Positions 33,689 to 41,653 are shown, counted from the first letter of the stretch. The stretch: 64,000 bases of DNA from Limosilactobacillus fermentum (GCF_013394085.1 NZ_CP040910.1:1399418-1463417); one strand, 5' to 3'. The notes: generated by a model from the letters alone, not told the origin. Translations and numbers: made by a program.

Positions 33689-35122
33689 TTAATCGGGCTT
33701 CTTTTTCGTGTCTTTTAATAGCAACGCTAGGAACAGCCCGACCAGTTCAACAAGCACCATCAGGGAAAAGACCGCCCGAAAGCCCGTCAAACTAGCGGCC
33801 GAGTGGCTAACACCGCTTTGACCAACCCGGTTCGTCACGTTGGCCAACACCATGGTGGCGACCACCACCCCCGCCGAACCAAGCACCTGGCGAACGGTGG
33901 TAATTACCGCCGTTCCGTGGGCCACCAAGCGGTCGGGTAAGGCGTTGGCACCCAGGGTAACGGCCGGCATCATGACAAAGGCGTTGCCCCCTTCAATCAC
34001 CATCGCACAAAGGAGCATTCCCATCAAGCTGTGTTGACTAACCACTAAGATTCCCGCCCCCCAACCGATGATGATCATCGCCATCCCGACTAACATCGTC
34101 GGCTTAAAGCCAATCCGGTCCGCTAGCTTACCACTGAGCGGATTCAAAATCGATAAGAAGACCGCTCCGGGGACCAGGCTCATTCCAGACACAAAGGGAC
34201 TCACCCCCAGTACCCCTTGATAGTACAGGGGGAAGATGATCGTGGTGACGATTAAGGCAATGTATGAAATCGAGGTCAATAAAACGGCCAAGTCGTAGTT
34301 AAAGGTTTTTAAAACGCGGAGCTCCAGTAGTGGGGTCGCCAGTTTAAGTTGGCGGACGACAAACCAGGCGAGGGCCAGCAGGCTAACGGCCAGTAGTGTC
34401 GCGGCCAGGTCCCAATTGACCCCTGCCTTGCCCACCTGGTTGATTCCCCACATTAAACCAATCAAGCCCAGCAGGAGAAACACCGACAGCCAATCCAATT
34501 TGCTCTGGTGGCGTTCCATTATGTCTTGAATCAGGCCGGCTCCCGCCAAGGCGAAGATAACGGTGATCACGATCATAAAGAAGATAAATAGGCTCTGCCA
34601 GGAAAAATACTTGAGGACAACACCGGACACGATCGGCCCCACCGCTAGGGCGGATCCCATTACCAAGCCAGCAATCCCCATCGTGGTGCCCCGCTCTTTT
34701 TCCGGGGTAATTTCTAGCAAAACGGTCTGGTAAGATGGGAAGAGTACCCCGACGGCAAAGGCCTCTAGTACCCGGCCAACCATCATAAACCAAAAGCCAG
34801 CCGCCCCCCAACTAACCGGGGTCAAAACGATCACCAGGCTGCCCAGGTCAAAGAGGGCTAAGGCGCCCATGAACATCTTTTTAAAGGACAGGTTGTTTAG
34901 CATCCAGGGGCTAATCGGCATCGCAACACACATTACCAGCATAAAGCCGGTCGTTAGCCACTGAACGGTGCTGGCCGAAATACCAAAGTCAGCCATCAAG
35001 GTCGGGTACGCCGTTGACAGCGATGACTGGCTGATCGACATCGTGAAGGTCCCCACCAAGAGGGTGGCCATGAAACCCAGCCGGTTAAATGAGTGGCTGG
35101 AGGGCTCAATTTGCGTTTCCAT
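33689..35122 (-). CDS. MFS drug:H+ antiporter, DHA2 (EmrB/QacA) type
   Basis: A 477-residue transporter with about 14 hydrophobic segments. It has the early motif STAYPTLMADFGISASTVQWL, the antiporter motif region GRVLEAFAVGVLFPSYQTVLLEI, and LADRIGFKPTMLVGM in the second half. The substrate is unknown. The DHA2 class usually exports hydrophobic cations or antibiotics. ATG at 35122 follows GAAGGGATTC. It is divergent from perR and upstream of tag. Confidence 0.88.
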   Translation of the reverse strand: METQIEPSSHSFNRLGFMATLLVGTFTMSISQSSLSTAYPTLMADFGISASTVQWLTTGFMLVMCVAMPISPWMLNNLSFKKMFMGALALFDLGSLVIVLTPVSWGAAGFWFMMVGRVLEAFAVGVLFPSYQTVLLEITPEKERGTTMGIAGLVMGSALAVGPIVSGVVLKYFSWQSLFIFFMIVITVIFALAGAGLIQDIMERHQSKLDWLSVFLLLGLIGLMWGINQVGKAGVNWDLAATLLAVSLLALAWFVVRQLKLATPLLELRVLKTFNYDLAVLLTSISYIALIVTTIIFPLYYQGVLGVSPFVSGMSLVPGAVFLSILNPLSGKLADRIGFKPTMLVGMAMIIIGWGAGILVVSQHSLMGMLLCAMVIEGGNAFVMMPAVTLGANALPDRLVAHGTAVITTVRQVLGSAGVVVATMVLANVTNRVGQSGVSHSAASLTGFRAVFSLMVLVELVGLFLALLLKDTKKKPD

Positions 35123-35178
35123 CGAATCCCTTCTTCTTTAGAAAACTTATAAAATTCCCTTTGCCCCCCATTATATGT

Positions 35179-35207
35179 TTGGATTTTAAAAATGTAAATG
35201 CTATACT
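35179..35207 (+). promoter_or_regulatory. perR promoter
   Basis: A TTGGAT -35 (35179-35184), a 17-bp spacer and a TATACT -10 (35202-35207) precede perR. The predicted start site falls just before the PerR box. Confidence 0.65.
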
Positions 35208-35216
35208 AGGGTTAAT

Positions 35217-35231
35217 TTAAAATGATTATAA
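35217..35231. promoter_or_regulatory. PerR operator (Per box) in the perR leader
   Basis: TTAAAATGATTATAA matches the Per box consensus TTATAATNATTATAA at all but one position. It lies between the -10 and the RBS of perR, where binding would block transcription, pointing to autoregulation. Confidence 0.75.
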
Positions 35232-35243
35232 AGGAGTGATCAA

Positions 35244-35699
35244 ATGGCCAACGATGAATTCCAACACGCCCTCGAGCGGCTACATGAGCACAAGGTACGG
35301 TTAACCCCCCAACGCAAAGCGATCCTCCACTACTTGATTGGGCACCATACCCACCCAAGCGTCGAGATGATCTACAACGATTTAAAAAAGACTGACGACG
35401 GCCTTTCCATGGCCACGGTTTACAACACCCTCAAGATGTTGGTGACTTACAACCTAGTGATCGAACTGGATAACGGCGATGGCGCCACCCACTACGATTA
35501 CTTTGGTCGCCCCCACTTCCACGTGGTTTGCGACTCCTGTGCTAAGATTACCGATGTGTTTGACGAGCGCTTTGCCGACCTCGCTAAGTCACTCGGGACC
35601 ATCACCCGCGATCAAACCGGCTACCTGGTCACCCGTACGGACGTGGAGGTCCACGGTCTGTGCCCGGATTGCCAGGCTAAGTTGGGCTTGGCACGCTAA
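35244..35699 (+). CDS. perR: Peroxide-responsive repressor PerR (Fur family)
   Basis: Metal-dependent peroxide sensor of 151 residues. The winged-helix DNA-binding domain contains RLTPQRKAILHYL and ATVYNTLKMLV. The regulatory domain has HFHVVCDSCAKI and the second Cys pair CPDC, forming the structural zinc site, with His/Asp residues placed as in PerR. Fur and Zur are alternatives, but the Per box in its own leader supports PerR. ATG at 35244 follows AAAGGAGTG. Confidence 0.9.
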   Translation: MANDEFQHALERLHEHKVRLTPQRKAILHYLIGHHTHPSVEMIYNDLKKTDDGLSMATVYNTLKMLVTYNLVIELDNGDGATHYDYFGRPHFHVVCDSCAKITDVFDERFADLAKSLGTITRDQTGYLVTRTDVEVHGLCPDCQAKLGLAR

Positions 35700-35702
35700 A
35701 AA

Positions 35703-35821
35703 AGAAGTGCCTGACAACCTCTCAGCAGGCCGTGGGGCTAAGCTAGGGCGGGGGTTGATGCGGAACGCATCGTTCTCCGTCCGTACTTAGACACTAGGCC
35801 TGCGGTTGTTGAGTACGTTAA
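35703..35821 (+). repeat. Structured intergenic repeat, unit F1
   Basis: Unit starting GAAGTGCCTGA right after perR. Outer stem CAACC/GGTTG, middle stem GCAGG/CCTGC around TCTCA, then CTAAG/CTTAG and apical hairpin GATGCG-GAA-CGCATC. The apical stem differs from B2 (GGTGCG/CGCACC) on both sides. Confidence 0.88.
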
Positions 35822-35822
35822 T

Positions 35823-35872
35823 AGAAGTGGCCAACAATCAGTTAGTAGGCCGTGGGGCGAAAACTTAGAGAT
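35823..35872 (+). repeat. Structured intergenic repeat, unit F2 (left half only)
   Basis: AGAAGTGGCCAACAATCAGTTAG then TAGGCCGTGGGGCG: the left half of a second unit in tandem with F1. It stops at about 35872, where a terminator begins. Confidence 0.7.
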
Positions 35873-35875
35873 TAA

Positions 35876-35912
35876 AAAAGGGGCTGTGACGCATGTCACA
35901 GCCCCTTTTGTG
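35876..35912. terminator. Bidirectional terminator after perR
   Basis: AAAAAGGGGCTGTGAC pairs with GTCACAGCCCCTTTT around GCAT. It ends perR and, from the other side, the amino-acid permease gene. Confidence 0.9.
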
Positions 35913-35918
35913 GTCTCT

Positions 35919-37286
35919 TTAATGCAATTTAGTTGGTCGCTTGGACAGGGAAATGATTCCCAGCGCCGCTAACCAGATCACGGCCGAGATTACCGACGGT
36001 AAGGTTTCCTTGCTCATGCAAAGGACAACTGCCGTGGCGGCCATGAAGGCCAAGAAGAGGTAGTCGGTAAACGGGGCCAGTGGCATCTTAAATTCGCGTT
36101 GGCCCGGGTTTTGCCGGTGGTACTTCAGGTGGGCCAGAATAATGCTGGTCCAGACGAATAAGAAGGCGGTCGTTGTCATCGAGGTCACCACGGTGAAGAC
36201 TTGGCTAGGCACCAAGTAGTTTAAGATCACCGAGCACCCGACGACGATCACCGACACGATCACGGCCGTGGCCGGGACCTGCTTTTTGGAGAGCTTAGCA
36301 ATCCGGCGTACGCTTGGCCGTGGCGAGTCGGAGGTCAGTTCCGCTAGCATCCGCCCGGTCGTGTACAACGATGAGTTGCAGGCCGAAGCCGCCGCCGTGA
36401 TCACGACGAAGTTCACCACGGAGGCCGCCCCCCGAATCCCGATGTCTTTAAAGACCATTACGAAGGGCGACTGGGTCGGGTCCAGCTTGTTCCACGGGTA
36501 GATGGCCATAATGATTAACAAGGCCCCGACGTAAAAGAGCAGGATCCGCACCGGGATGTCGTTGATCGCCCGCGGAATCACCTTGCGGGGGTTTTGGGTT
36601 TCGGCCGCCGTCATCCCAATCATTTCGATTCCGACAAAGGCAAAGATGACCATTTGAAAGGACATCAAAAGGCCCTTAAAGCCGGTGGCAAAGAAGCCGC
36701 CGTAGTGCGCCAGGTTCCCCGGGTTCGCCCCCCGGTAACCAATCACCATTAAAACGATCCCGACGATGATCAGGGCCACAATGGCAATGATTTTAATCAG
36801 GGCAAACCAGAACTCGACTTCCCCAAAGGCCGATACCGTAATCAGGTTCAAGCACAAGAGGATGATCAGGGTCAACAAACCGGGGATCCACTGGGGTAAA
36901 CCCGGCAACCACAGTTTGATGTAGGTCCCGATCGCCGTAATCTCAGCCATCGCAATTCCGACCCAACAGACCCAATAGGTCCACCCGGCCACAAAGCCGA
37001 CCCGCGGTCCCATGTAATCGCGGATCGCTTCGATAAAGGTGTGGTAACGTAAGTCTGATAAGAGCAGCTCCCCTAACGCCCGCATCAACAGGAAGACCAT
37101 GCCCCCGGTGATGATGTAAGCTAACAGGATTGACGGACCGGCCGCGTGAATCGACTGGCCAGACCCCAAGAACAACCCCGTCCCAATCGTTCCCCCCAGG
37201 GCAATTAATTGAACGTGGCGGTTCTTGAGGTTGCGGGCCATCTTTGGCTCTTCGGACCCGCTGGTTTGCTGATGATGATCAGCCAT
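35919..37286 (-). CDS. APC-family amino acid permease, CycA-like
   Basis: A 455-residue transporter with 12 predicted helices. The N-terminal LKNRHVQLIALGGTIGTGLF and AFVGIEMIGMTAAETQNPRK regions read like E. coli CycA (D-serine/D-alanine/glycine). The substrate is inferred from this likeness only. ATG at 37286 has AATGAGGATTAT before it; the longer ORF adds 27 residues without an RBS. Single gene. Confidence 0.85.
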   Translation of the reverse strand: MADHHQQTSGSEEPKMARNLKNRHVQLIALGGTIGTGLFLGSGQSIHAAGPSILLAYIITGGMVFLLMRALGELLLSDLRYHTFIEAIRDYMGPRVGFVAGWTYWVCWVGIAMAEITAIGTYIKLWLPGLPQWIPGLLTLIILLCLNLITVSAFGEVEFWFALIKIIAIVALIIVGIVLMVIGYRGANPGNLAHYGGFFATGFKGLLMSFQMVIFAFVGIEMIGMTAAETQNPRKVIPRAINDIPVRILLFYVGALLIIMAIYPWNKLDPTQSPFVMVFKDIGIRGAASVVNFVVITAAASACNSSLYTTGRMLAELTSDSPRPSVRRIAKLSKKQVPATAVIVSVIVVGCSVILNYLVPSQVFTVVTSMTTTAFLFVWTSIILAHLKYHRQNPGQREFKMPLAPFTDYLFLAFMAATAVVLCMSKETLPSVISAVIWLAALGIISLSKRPTKLH

Positions 37287-37457
37287 ATAATCCTCATTCC
37301 TTTCTTCTGTCGAATATGGAAGCTTAATTTTCGGCGCTTTCTCACCGTACGTTAATAGAAACTTCATTATACACCATTTCGGTCCCCATGCGATAGGAGA
37401 AATGTGGTCGCTTCACCACTACTAAAATCTGGTACACTATCCTTGAGGTGATTATTA

Positions 37458-37616
37458 ATGATATCAAACGAACAACGGGCCCACGACATCGCCCTGGCCC
37501 TGATGGCCAAAAATGCCGACCCCAAGAACCCGATTGCCGCCTACCACGAGTACGTGACCCTGCTTGTGCCCCTTTTAAAGGAGCTCGACCGTGACTTCCC
37601 TAAGGGGATCAACTAG
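37458..37616 (+). CDS. Small protein of 52 residues, unknown
   Basis: An ORF starting MISNEQRAHDIALALMAKNA and ending RDFPKGIN, with TGAGGTG 9 bases upstream. A possible -10 (TACACT) lies just ahead. The protein is helical and acidic/basic mixed, with no membrane segment. I do not recognise it. It ends 9 bp before the LysR-like gene on the same strand, so they are probably co-transcribed. It does not look like the missing LysR helix-turn-helix. Confidence 0.7.
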   Translation: MISNEQRAHDIALALMAKNADPKNPIAAYHEYVTLLVPLLKELDRDFPKGIN

Positions 37617-37625
37617 GGGGCCAAC

Positions 37626-38243
37626 ATGGCAGACAAGCGACTTTTTATCCTCGCCCAACCAGACTTCCCTAAGACAAAGGGCTTTCAACTCTTAACCCGC
37701 TTTATGCAAGGGCACCGGGAAATCAAGGTTAGTTTCGCCACCCGCACGGCCCACCTGGCTGCGGCCCTAGCAACTGGGGAATGCGACCTAATCTTTGCGG
37801 CCGGTTTGACTAATCAGGCCCACGCCCTGATTACAGACCAAGAACCCTACCTGGCCGTCTTGCCCACCCCACTAGTTAGCCAACTGGGGCTGTCCATGGC
37901 CACCACCGTTAGTCTAGACCAACTCGCCGAACAAGACCTCCTCTTGCCTAGCCAGGGTCACCCGCTCCGCCGGGAACTGGACGCTAATTTTAAGATGGCC
38001 GGTACCCCGCTGCCGTCGGTGGAAGAAGAGGACGCCCTCGACCTGCGCTTAACTAAGGTTGCCCAATTTCTGGGGGCCACGCTTGCTCCCCAGTCCTCTT
38101 TACCAACTGAATTACCGGCCGGCTGCCAATTATTCGGCCTTTCCCCGGCCCTACTCAGTTCCCAAGGCTTCCTAGCCCCCGCCCAGCCCTCTGAAACGGC
38201 CCGCGTTTTCCTAGAATGGCTCCAAGAACAAAGCGGGCAATAG
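37626..38243 (+). CDS. HTH-less LysR-type substrate-binding domain protein
   Basis: A 205-residue soluble protein resembling the effector domain of LysR regulators: IKVSFATRTAHLAAALATGECDLIFAAG is the typical start, followed by YLAVLPTPLVSQ and LLLPSQGHPLR. No DNA-binding helix-turn-helix is present before it. ATG at 37626 follows GGGGGGCCAAC, so the short form is translated as such. It could be a ligand-sensing partner or a domesticated regulator half. The pairing with the 52-aa gene is the only context. Confidence 0.75.
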   Translation: MADKRLFILAQPDFPKTKGFQLLTRFMQGHREIKVSFATRTAHLAAALATGECDLIFAAGLTNQAHALITDQEPYLAVLPTPLVSQLGLSMATTVSLDQLAEQDLLLPSQGHPLRRELDANFKMAGTPLPSVEEEDALDLRLTKVAQFLGATLAPQSSLPTELPAGCQLFGLSPALLSSQGFLAPAQPSETARVFLEWLQEQSGQ

Positions 38244-38268
38244 CCTTCTAGCAGACCGGTTATAAAAT

Positions 38269-38316
38269 CAAGAAAGCGGCCAAGAGAATTCTCGGTTTCT
38301 CTTGGCCGCTTTCTTG
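38269..38316. terminator. Long perfect hairpin, probable terminator
   Basis: A 19-bp perfect stem: CAAGAAAGCGGCCAAGAGA with TCTCTTGGCCGCTTTCTTG, loop ATTCTCGGTT-like. It lies after the LysR-like gene. The T-tract is short. Confidence 0.7.
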
Positions 38317-38346
38317 AATTCGGGTTGCATAAATGATTTAATAAAA

Positions 38347-38731
38347 TTATGGAAAGGTAACCTCTTCGCCAATGAAGTCGAGGGCGTTTCCTTCCCACGG
38401 AAGGTCGAGAACCGTCATTAGTGCTTCCACGCCTTGGTTGGTTTGTTGGTAAAGTTCGTAAGCACCGATCCGTTAGGCGCAGTCAGCACAAAACGGGGCG
38501 CCAATTTGGTCACCGGTCTTAGCGACAATTTCGTCAAATTTCTTAAAGGACAGCGGTTGGTTGCGAGAAGCTTCCAGTTCCGGGAACATGTTGGCCGTGG
38601 CCTTGCAAGCGTCAAACAGGTCGTGGGCTTCTAGCTTCTAACCACTCCCGGTACATGTTCAGCTCGTCTAGCATGGCGCCCCAGTACACCATCGTCGTCC
38701 GGCCGTCTTCGTTAGTGATCTTGTTAAAGCA
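38347..38731 (-). pseudogene. Remnant (C-terminal part) of an unidentified gene
   Basis: The minus-strand reading gives NEDGRTTMVYWGAMLDELNM, then after a frameshift HDLFDACKATANMFPELEAS and later YELYQQTNQGVEALMTVLDL, ending at TAA (38347). A 7-bp tandem duplication GCTTCTA (38627-38640) shifts the frame, and an in-frame stop lies at 38473-38475. The 5' end is cut at about 38731, where a TetR remnant begins in the opposite direction. I cannot name the original protein. Coding bias is kept, so decay is recent. Confidence 0.75.
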
Positions 38732-39350
38732 AAAGCCCCTCAATGACATCACCACCAAAGATATCATTGAATCCGCTGAGGCCAGTCGTAAGACCTTTTA
38801 CACATACTACAAGGATAAACGCGACCTGTTAATGGAAATTGAAGGGGCGATCATTACCGACTTACAAGAGGCCCTAAAAGAGGACCGTAAGTGCTTAACC
38901 CAGCACAGCTCCTTTCCAGACAAGGAAGAAATCTTCCGCCTCTCCCAGGAATCCTTTGCCCACACCGTCCAGGTTTGCAGCGATTACCGGGAAGTCAGCC
39001 GGATCCTGTTATCCCCAAACGGCGACATTAACCTACTCACCCGGATCAAGCGGATCACTTACTCGGAGTTCATGCACCGGGGCAAGCTTTTGTTTTACTT
39101 CAATAGCCAGCACCCCTCTACTAATGTTCACCCGTCACCGATCCCGGTTGACTACCTATTTGAAATCTACACCGGGACTTTGACCAACATCATTGTCCAC
39201 TGGGTACGTTCCGATGACCGGATCTCAACCAGCGCCCTGCGTGAGATCATGGGGTACGCCCAAACCCACTCCCCGGTGGAATTGATCTACTTGACTAACT
39301 TCGACGAGCAAGCCGACCCCGATCAACCAAGCCACCACTTCAACTCCTAA
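38732..39350 (+). pseudogene. TetR-family regulator lacking its N-terminus
   Basis: From about KQKPLNDITTKDIIESAEAS onward this is a clear TetR protein with the end of the helix-turn-helix (RKTFYTYYKDKRDLL) and a C-terminal ligand domain of about 170 residues. The first 20 or so residues of the domain are missing. An open frame runs back to an ATG at 38655, but those codons are the antisense of the neighbouring remnant and there is no RBS. A single deletion removing both 5' ends of a divergent gene pair explains the junction. Confidence 0.8.
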
Positions 39351-39355
39351 TCGCA

Positions 39356-39422
39356 AAAAGAGTGGCCAATCACCTTTGCCCCTGCTTAAACACGTGGGCT
39401 TTTGTTGTTGGCCACTTTTTTT
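39356..39422 (+). terminator. Terminator after the TetR remnant
   Basis: AAAAAGAGTGGCCAA pairs with TTGGCCACTTTTTTT across a 30-nt loop that holds a smaller CACGTG-type pairing. Confidence 0.7.
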
Positions 39423-39446
39423 CTGCCTATCATTTGCAACCACAAC

Positions 39447-39481
39447 AAAAGGCTGAGAGCAATGAGCGTTCTCAGCCTTTT
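39447..39481 (-). terminator. hsp20 terminator
   Basis: On the minus strand AAAGGCTGAGAACGCTC pairs with GAGC...CTCAGCCTTTT, followed by a T-run. Confidence 0.85.
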
Positions 39482-39504
39482 CTGCGTGCTACCACACACT
39501 TTAA

Positions 39505-39936
39505 TTAGTCAATTTCAATGTGCTTACCATCATTAGCCTGCTTAGTCAGCTTAGGCAGGGTCAAAATCAAGACCCCATCGGTGTACTTGGCGTTAACCTG
39601 TTCCAAGTCCACCCCTGGCAAGCGGTACTGACGGCTCATCTGCCCGTAACGGCGTTCGGAGTGGAGGATGTTCCCATCCTTGTCGGACTCATCATCGAAG
39701 GTGTCACGGTGACCGGTGACCGTCAGGAGGTCGTCATTGTAGGAAATGTGAATGTCTTTCTTGTCAAAGCCTGGCATGTCAACCTTAACCCGGTATTGCT
39801 TAGCGGTTTCCTCAATGTCGGTCTTCATGTAGTTACTGTTAAACGGCAGGTTGGCGTTGTTAAAGAAGTTGTTGTCAAACCAATCTTGCATCATGTCACC
39901 AAAGAGGCCGTTGTTACGTTGTAATTCATTTGCCAT
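39505..39936 (-). CDS. Small heat shock protein (Hsp20 family)
   Basis: ATP-independent holdase of 143 residues. The alpha-crystallin domain runs from about residue 40 (TDIEETAKQYRVKVDMPGFD) to about 135, ending ANDGKHIEID; the YGQMSRQYRLPGVD and DGVLILTLPK strands are typical. ATG at 39936 follows GAAAGGAAGTC. The promoter upstream reads TTGCAC, 16 bp, TATGAT, with a CIRCE-like inverted repeat just above it. Confidence 0.95.
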   Translation of the reverse strand: MANELQRNNGLFGDMMQDWFDNNFFNNANLPFNSNYMKTDIEETAKQYRVKVDMPGFDKKDIHISYNDDLLTVTGHRDTFDDESDKDGNILHSERRYGQMSRQYRLPGVDLEQVNAKYTDGVLILTLPKLTKQANDGKHIEID

Positions 39937-40018
39937 GATAAGACTTCCTTTCACGAATCTTTTTATATTTCCTTCAACATCTTTATCATAGCACATTTAA
40001 TTGCAGGTGCAAGCCCCT

Positions 40019-40045
40019 TTAGCAGTGCGAGTTGTTAACTGCTAA
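40019..40045. promoter_or_regulatory. CIRCE-like inverted repeat upstream of hsp20
   Basis: TTAGCAGTG-N9-AACTGCTAA, compared with the HrcA operator TTAGCACTC-N9-GAGTGCTAA: 14 of 18 arm positions and the 9-bp spacer agree. It ends 7 bp upstream of the hsp20 -35 (TTGCAC, minus strand 40011-40006). Regulation by HrcA is inferred. Confidence 0.5.
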
Positions 40046-40147
40046 ATCACGGCTTTGGCTGACTCGCTAATCACCCGTCAACCGGCTTTTTGGTGCTTTG
40101 TACCCCCACTTTTTAAATATTTATTTTTTGATAATATGAACAAAAAA

Positions 40148-40651
40148 TCATTTATCTAAGTTGACGTGGGCGTTGACGGCGGCCAGGTTTTCTCGTTCCG
40201 TCCGCCGGTGCTCACGGCGGTTTTGGTAGGTCTCCATCAAAAAGGCTTGCTCATCATCTTCGCCAATTAAACGGTAATCGGTGAAGTTGGCAGCCTCATC
40301 GATGGCCACGTAGGTCATAAAGCACGAAAAGCCAAGGGTGCGCTTGCCGGTGGCCATTTCCTCAACGATCACCTTAGCAAAGACCTCAATTGACCGCTTA
40401 CCGATCCCGGTTACAAAGGCCTGGAGTTCGGCCGCGTCCCCCAGGACAAAGGGCCGGGTAAACTGAACGTGATCCATGCTAGCGGTCACCACCGTCCCCC
40501 GGGCCAGCCGGACCGCCGCCAGGGAGGCCTCGGCATCGACCATGGCGAGTAACTTCCCCCCAAACATCGTCTCGTGTTCATTTAAATCGGCGCTCATTAC
40601 CCGGTGGGTCGTCACCACCCGGGTCTGGTTACAAGTAATTTCTTTTACCAC
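40148..40651 (-). CDS. Acyl-CoA thioesterase (hotdog fold, YciA/BACH type)
   Basis: A 167-residue hotdog-fold thioesterase. The catalytic segment is VMSADLNEHETMFGGKLLAMVDAEASLAA, with the Asn/His and Asp usual for the YciA group, followed by ASMDHVQFTRPFVLGD. The start codon is GTG at 40651, after AGGGGTGCC. It stands alone and probably releases free CoA from medium- or long-chain acyl-CoAs; the in vivo substrate is unknown. Confidence 0.88.
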   Translation of the reverse strand: MVKEITCNQTRVVTTHRVMSADLNEHETMFGGKLLAMVDAEASLAAVRLARGTVVTASMDHVQFTRPFVLGDAAELQAFVTGIGKRSIEVFAKVIVEEMATGKRTLGFSCFMTYVAIDEAANFTDYRLIGEDDEQAFLMETYQNRREHRRTERENLAAVNAHVNLDK

Positions 40652-40723
40652 GTTGGCACCCCTTTCATTTTCCTTCTATTGTACCCGACTAAGGTCCCCT
40701 TTGGACACCCCAACCTTAAAAAC

Positions 40724-40760
40724 GAAAAAAGACCGGGAGATTAGCTCTCCCGGTCTTTTT
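40724..40760 (-). terminator. apf terminator
   Basis: On the minus strand AAAAAGACCGGGAGAG pairs with CTCCCGGTCTTTTTTC around CTAAT. Confidence 0.9.
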
Positions 40761-40804
40761 ATCAATGTTCTCTGATCTGTTGGGTACTAGATCGCACTCC
40801 TATT

Positions 40805-41653
40805 TTAGTACCAACCGTGGCTTTCCCAGAAGGCTTGGGCTGCGGTCCAAGAGCCGTAACGGGAGGCTACGTATTGGTCAGCCACCTTTTCTTGGTTAGC
40901 GGCCGACAGGTCCCCATTTAAGTAGGAGATGGAAAGTTGGTACTTCCCGTAGTAGTTACCGTTTTTGGCGGTGTAAGAACCACCGGATTCCTTTTGGGTG
41001 ATCCATTCCTTCGCTGCTTCTTCAGATGAGCTCAGGCTAGACGTGTAGGAGCTGGTGCTGGAAGTCGAAGTGGTTGTAGGAGTGGCTGCCATCGTCGTGT
41101 AGGCCGTTGAGGTAGCGGCGGCACTTTGGCTAGCGGCCTGTTGACTTTGCAGGGCGGCTTGGCTAGCGGCAGCGGCACTTTGGGCAGCGGCTTGACTAGC
41201 GGCAGCGGCACTTTGGGCAGCGGCTTGACTAGCGGCAGCGGCACTTTGGGCAGCGGCTAAACTATCTGCGCTAGCTTGGTCAGAGGCAGTCGAACTTGCT
41301 TGGCTAGCGGCGGAGGCACTGTCGGTTTGGGCTTGGCTAGTTGAACTAGCGCTAGCGGACGGCAGTGAGGCCACTTGACTGGCGGTGGCCGAAGTAATTT
41401 CACCGTCATCTTTGATCACTAACTTTTGCCCGACGTAGATCAGGTTCTTGTTAGCGATGTTGTTGTTGGAGGCGAGCGTGTCAACGAAGGCATAATCGTG
41501 ACCGAACTGGCAAGAAATTCCGGAAAGCGTGTCCCCACTCTTAACGGTGTAAATTGAATCGGCATTTGCGGACACCGTCGTTGCAACGGTTCCCAACGCA
41601 ACGGCGCCGGCGACAGTTGCGGTAAGTTTCAAGGCTTTCTTATTGAGCTTCAT
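40805..41653 (-). CDS. apf: Aggregation-promoting-factor-like surface protein (LysM plus lysozyme-like C-terminus)
   Basis: Secreted cell-wall protein of 282 residues. A signal peptide ends near ANADS, then one LysM domain ([17 protein letters not shown] to VGQKLVIKD) binds peptidoglycan. A long Ala/Ser/Gln linker contains near-perfect [11 protein letters not shown] repeats. The C-terminal 70 residues ([20 protein letters not shown] ... [18 protein letters not shown]) are the signature of lactobacillus Apf proteins, a lysozyme-like fold. ATG at 41653 follows AAAGGATTC. A 400-bp leader lies upstream. Confidence 0.9.
   Translation of the reverse strand: MKLNKKALKLTATVAGAVALGTVATTVSANADSIYTVKSGDTLSGISCQFGHDYAFVDTLASNNNIANKNLIYVGQKLVIKDDGEITSATASQVASLPSASASSTSQAQTDSASAASQASSTASDQASADSLAAAQSAAAASQAAAQSAAAASQAAAQSAAAASQAALQSQQAASQSAAATSTAYTTMAATPTTTSTSSTSSYTSSLSSSEEAAKEWITQKESGGSYTAKNGNYYGKYQLSISYLNGDLSAANQEKVADQYVASRYGSWTAAQAFWESHGWY
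41155..41262 (-). repeat. 33-bp tandem repeats inside apf
   Basis: Three near-identical 33-bp units (CTTGACTAGCGGCAGCGGCA then CTTTGGGCAGCGG on the plus strand) encode 11-residue Ala/Ser/Gln repeats in the linker. Length changes here would stay in frame. Confidence 0.85.

Noticed and set aside
37458-38243. Frameshifted full-length LysR gene formed by the 52-aa and 205-aa frames
   Set aside because: The 52-aa sequence does not resemble a LysR winged helix, and both frames have their own RBS and start.
38655-39350. Intact TetR gene of 231 residues
   Set aside because: The first 25 codons are the antisense strand of the neighbouring remnant and have no RBS; the TetR domain starts after them.
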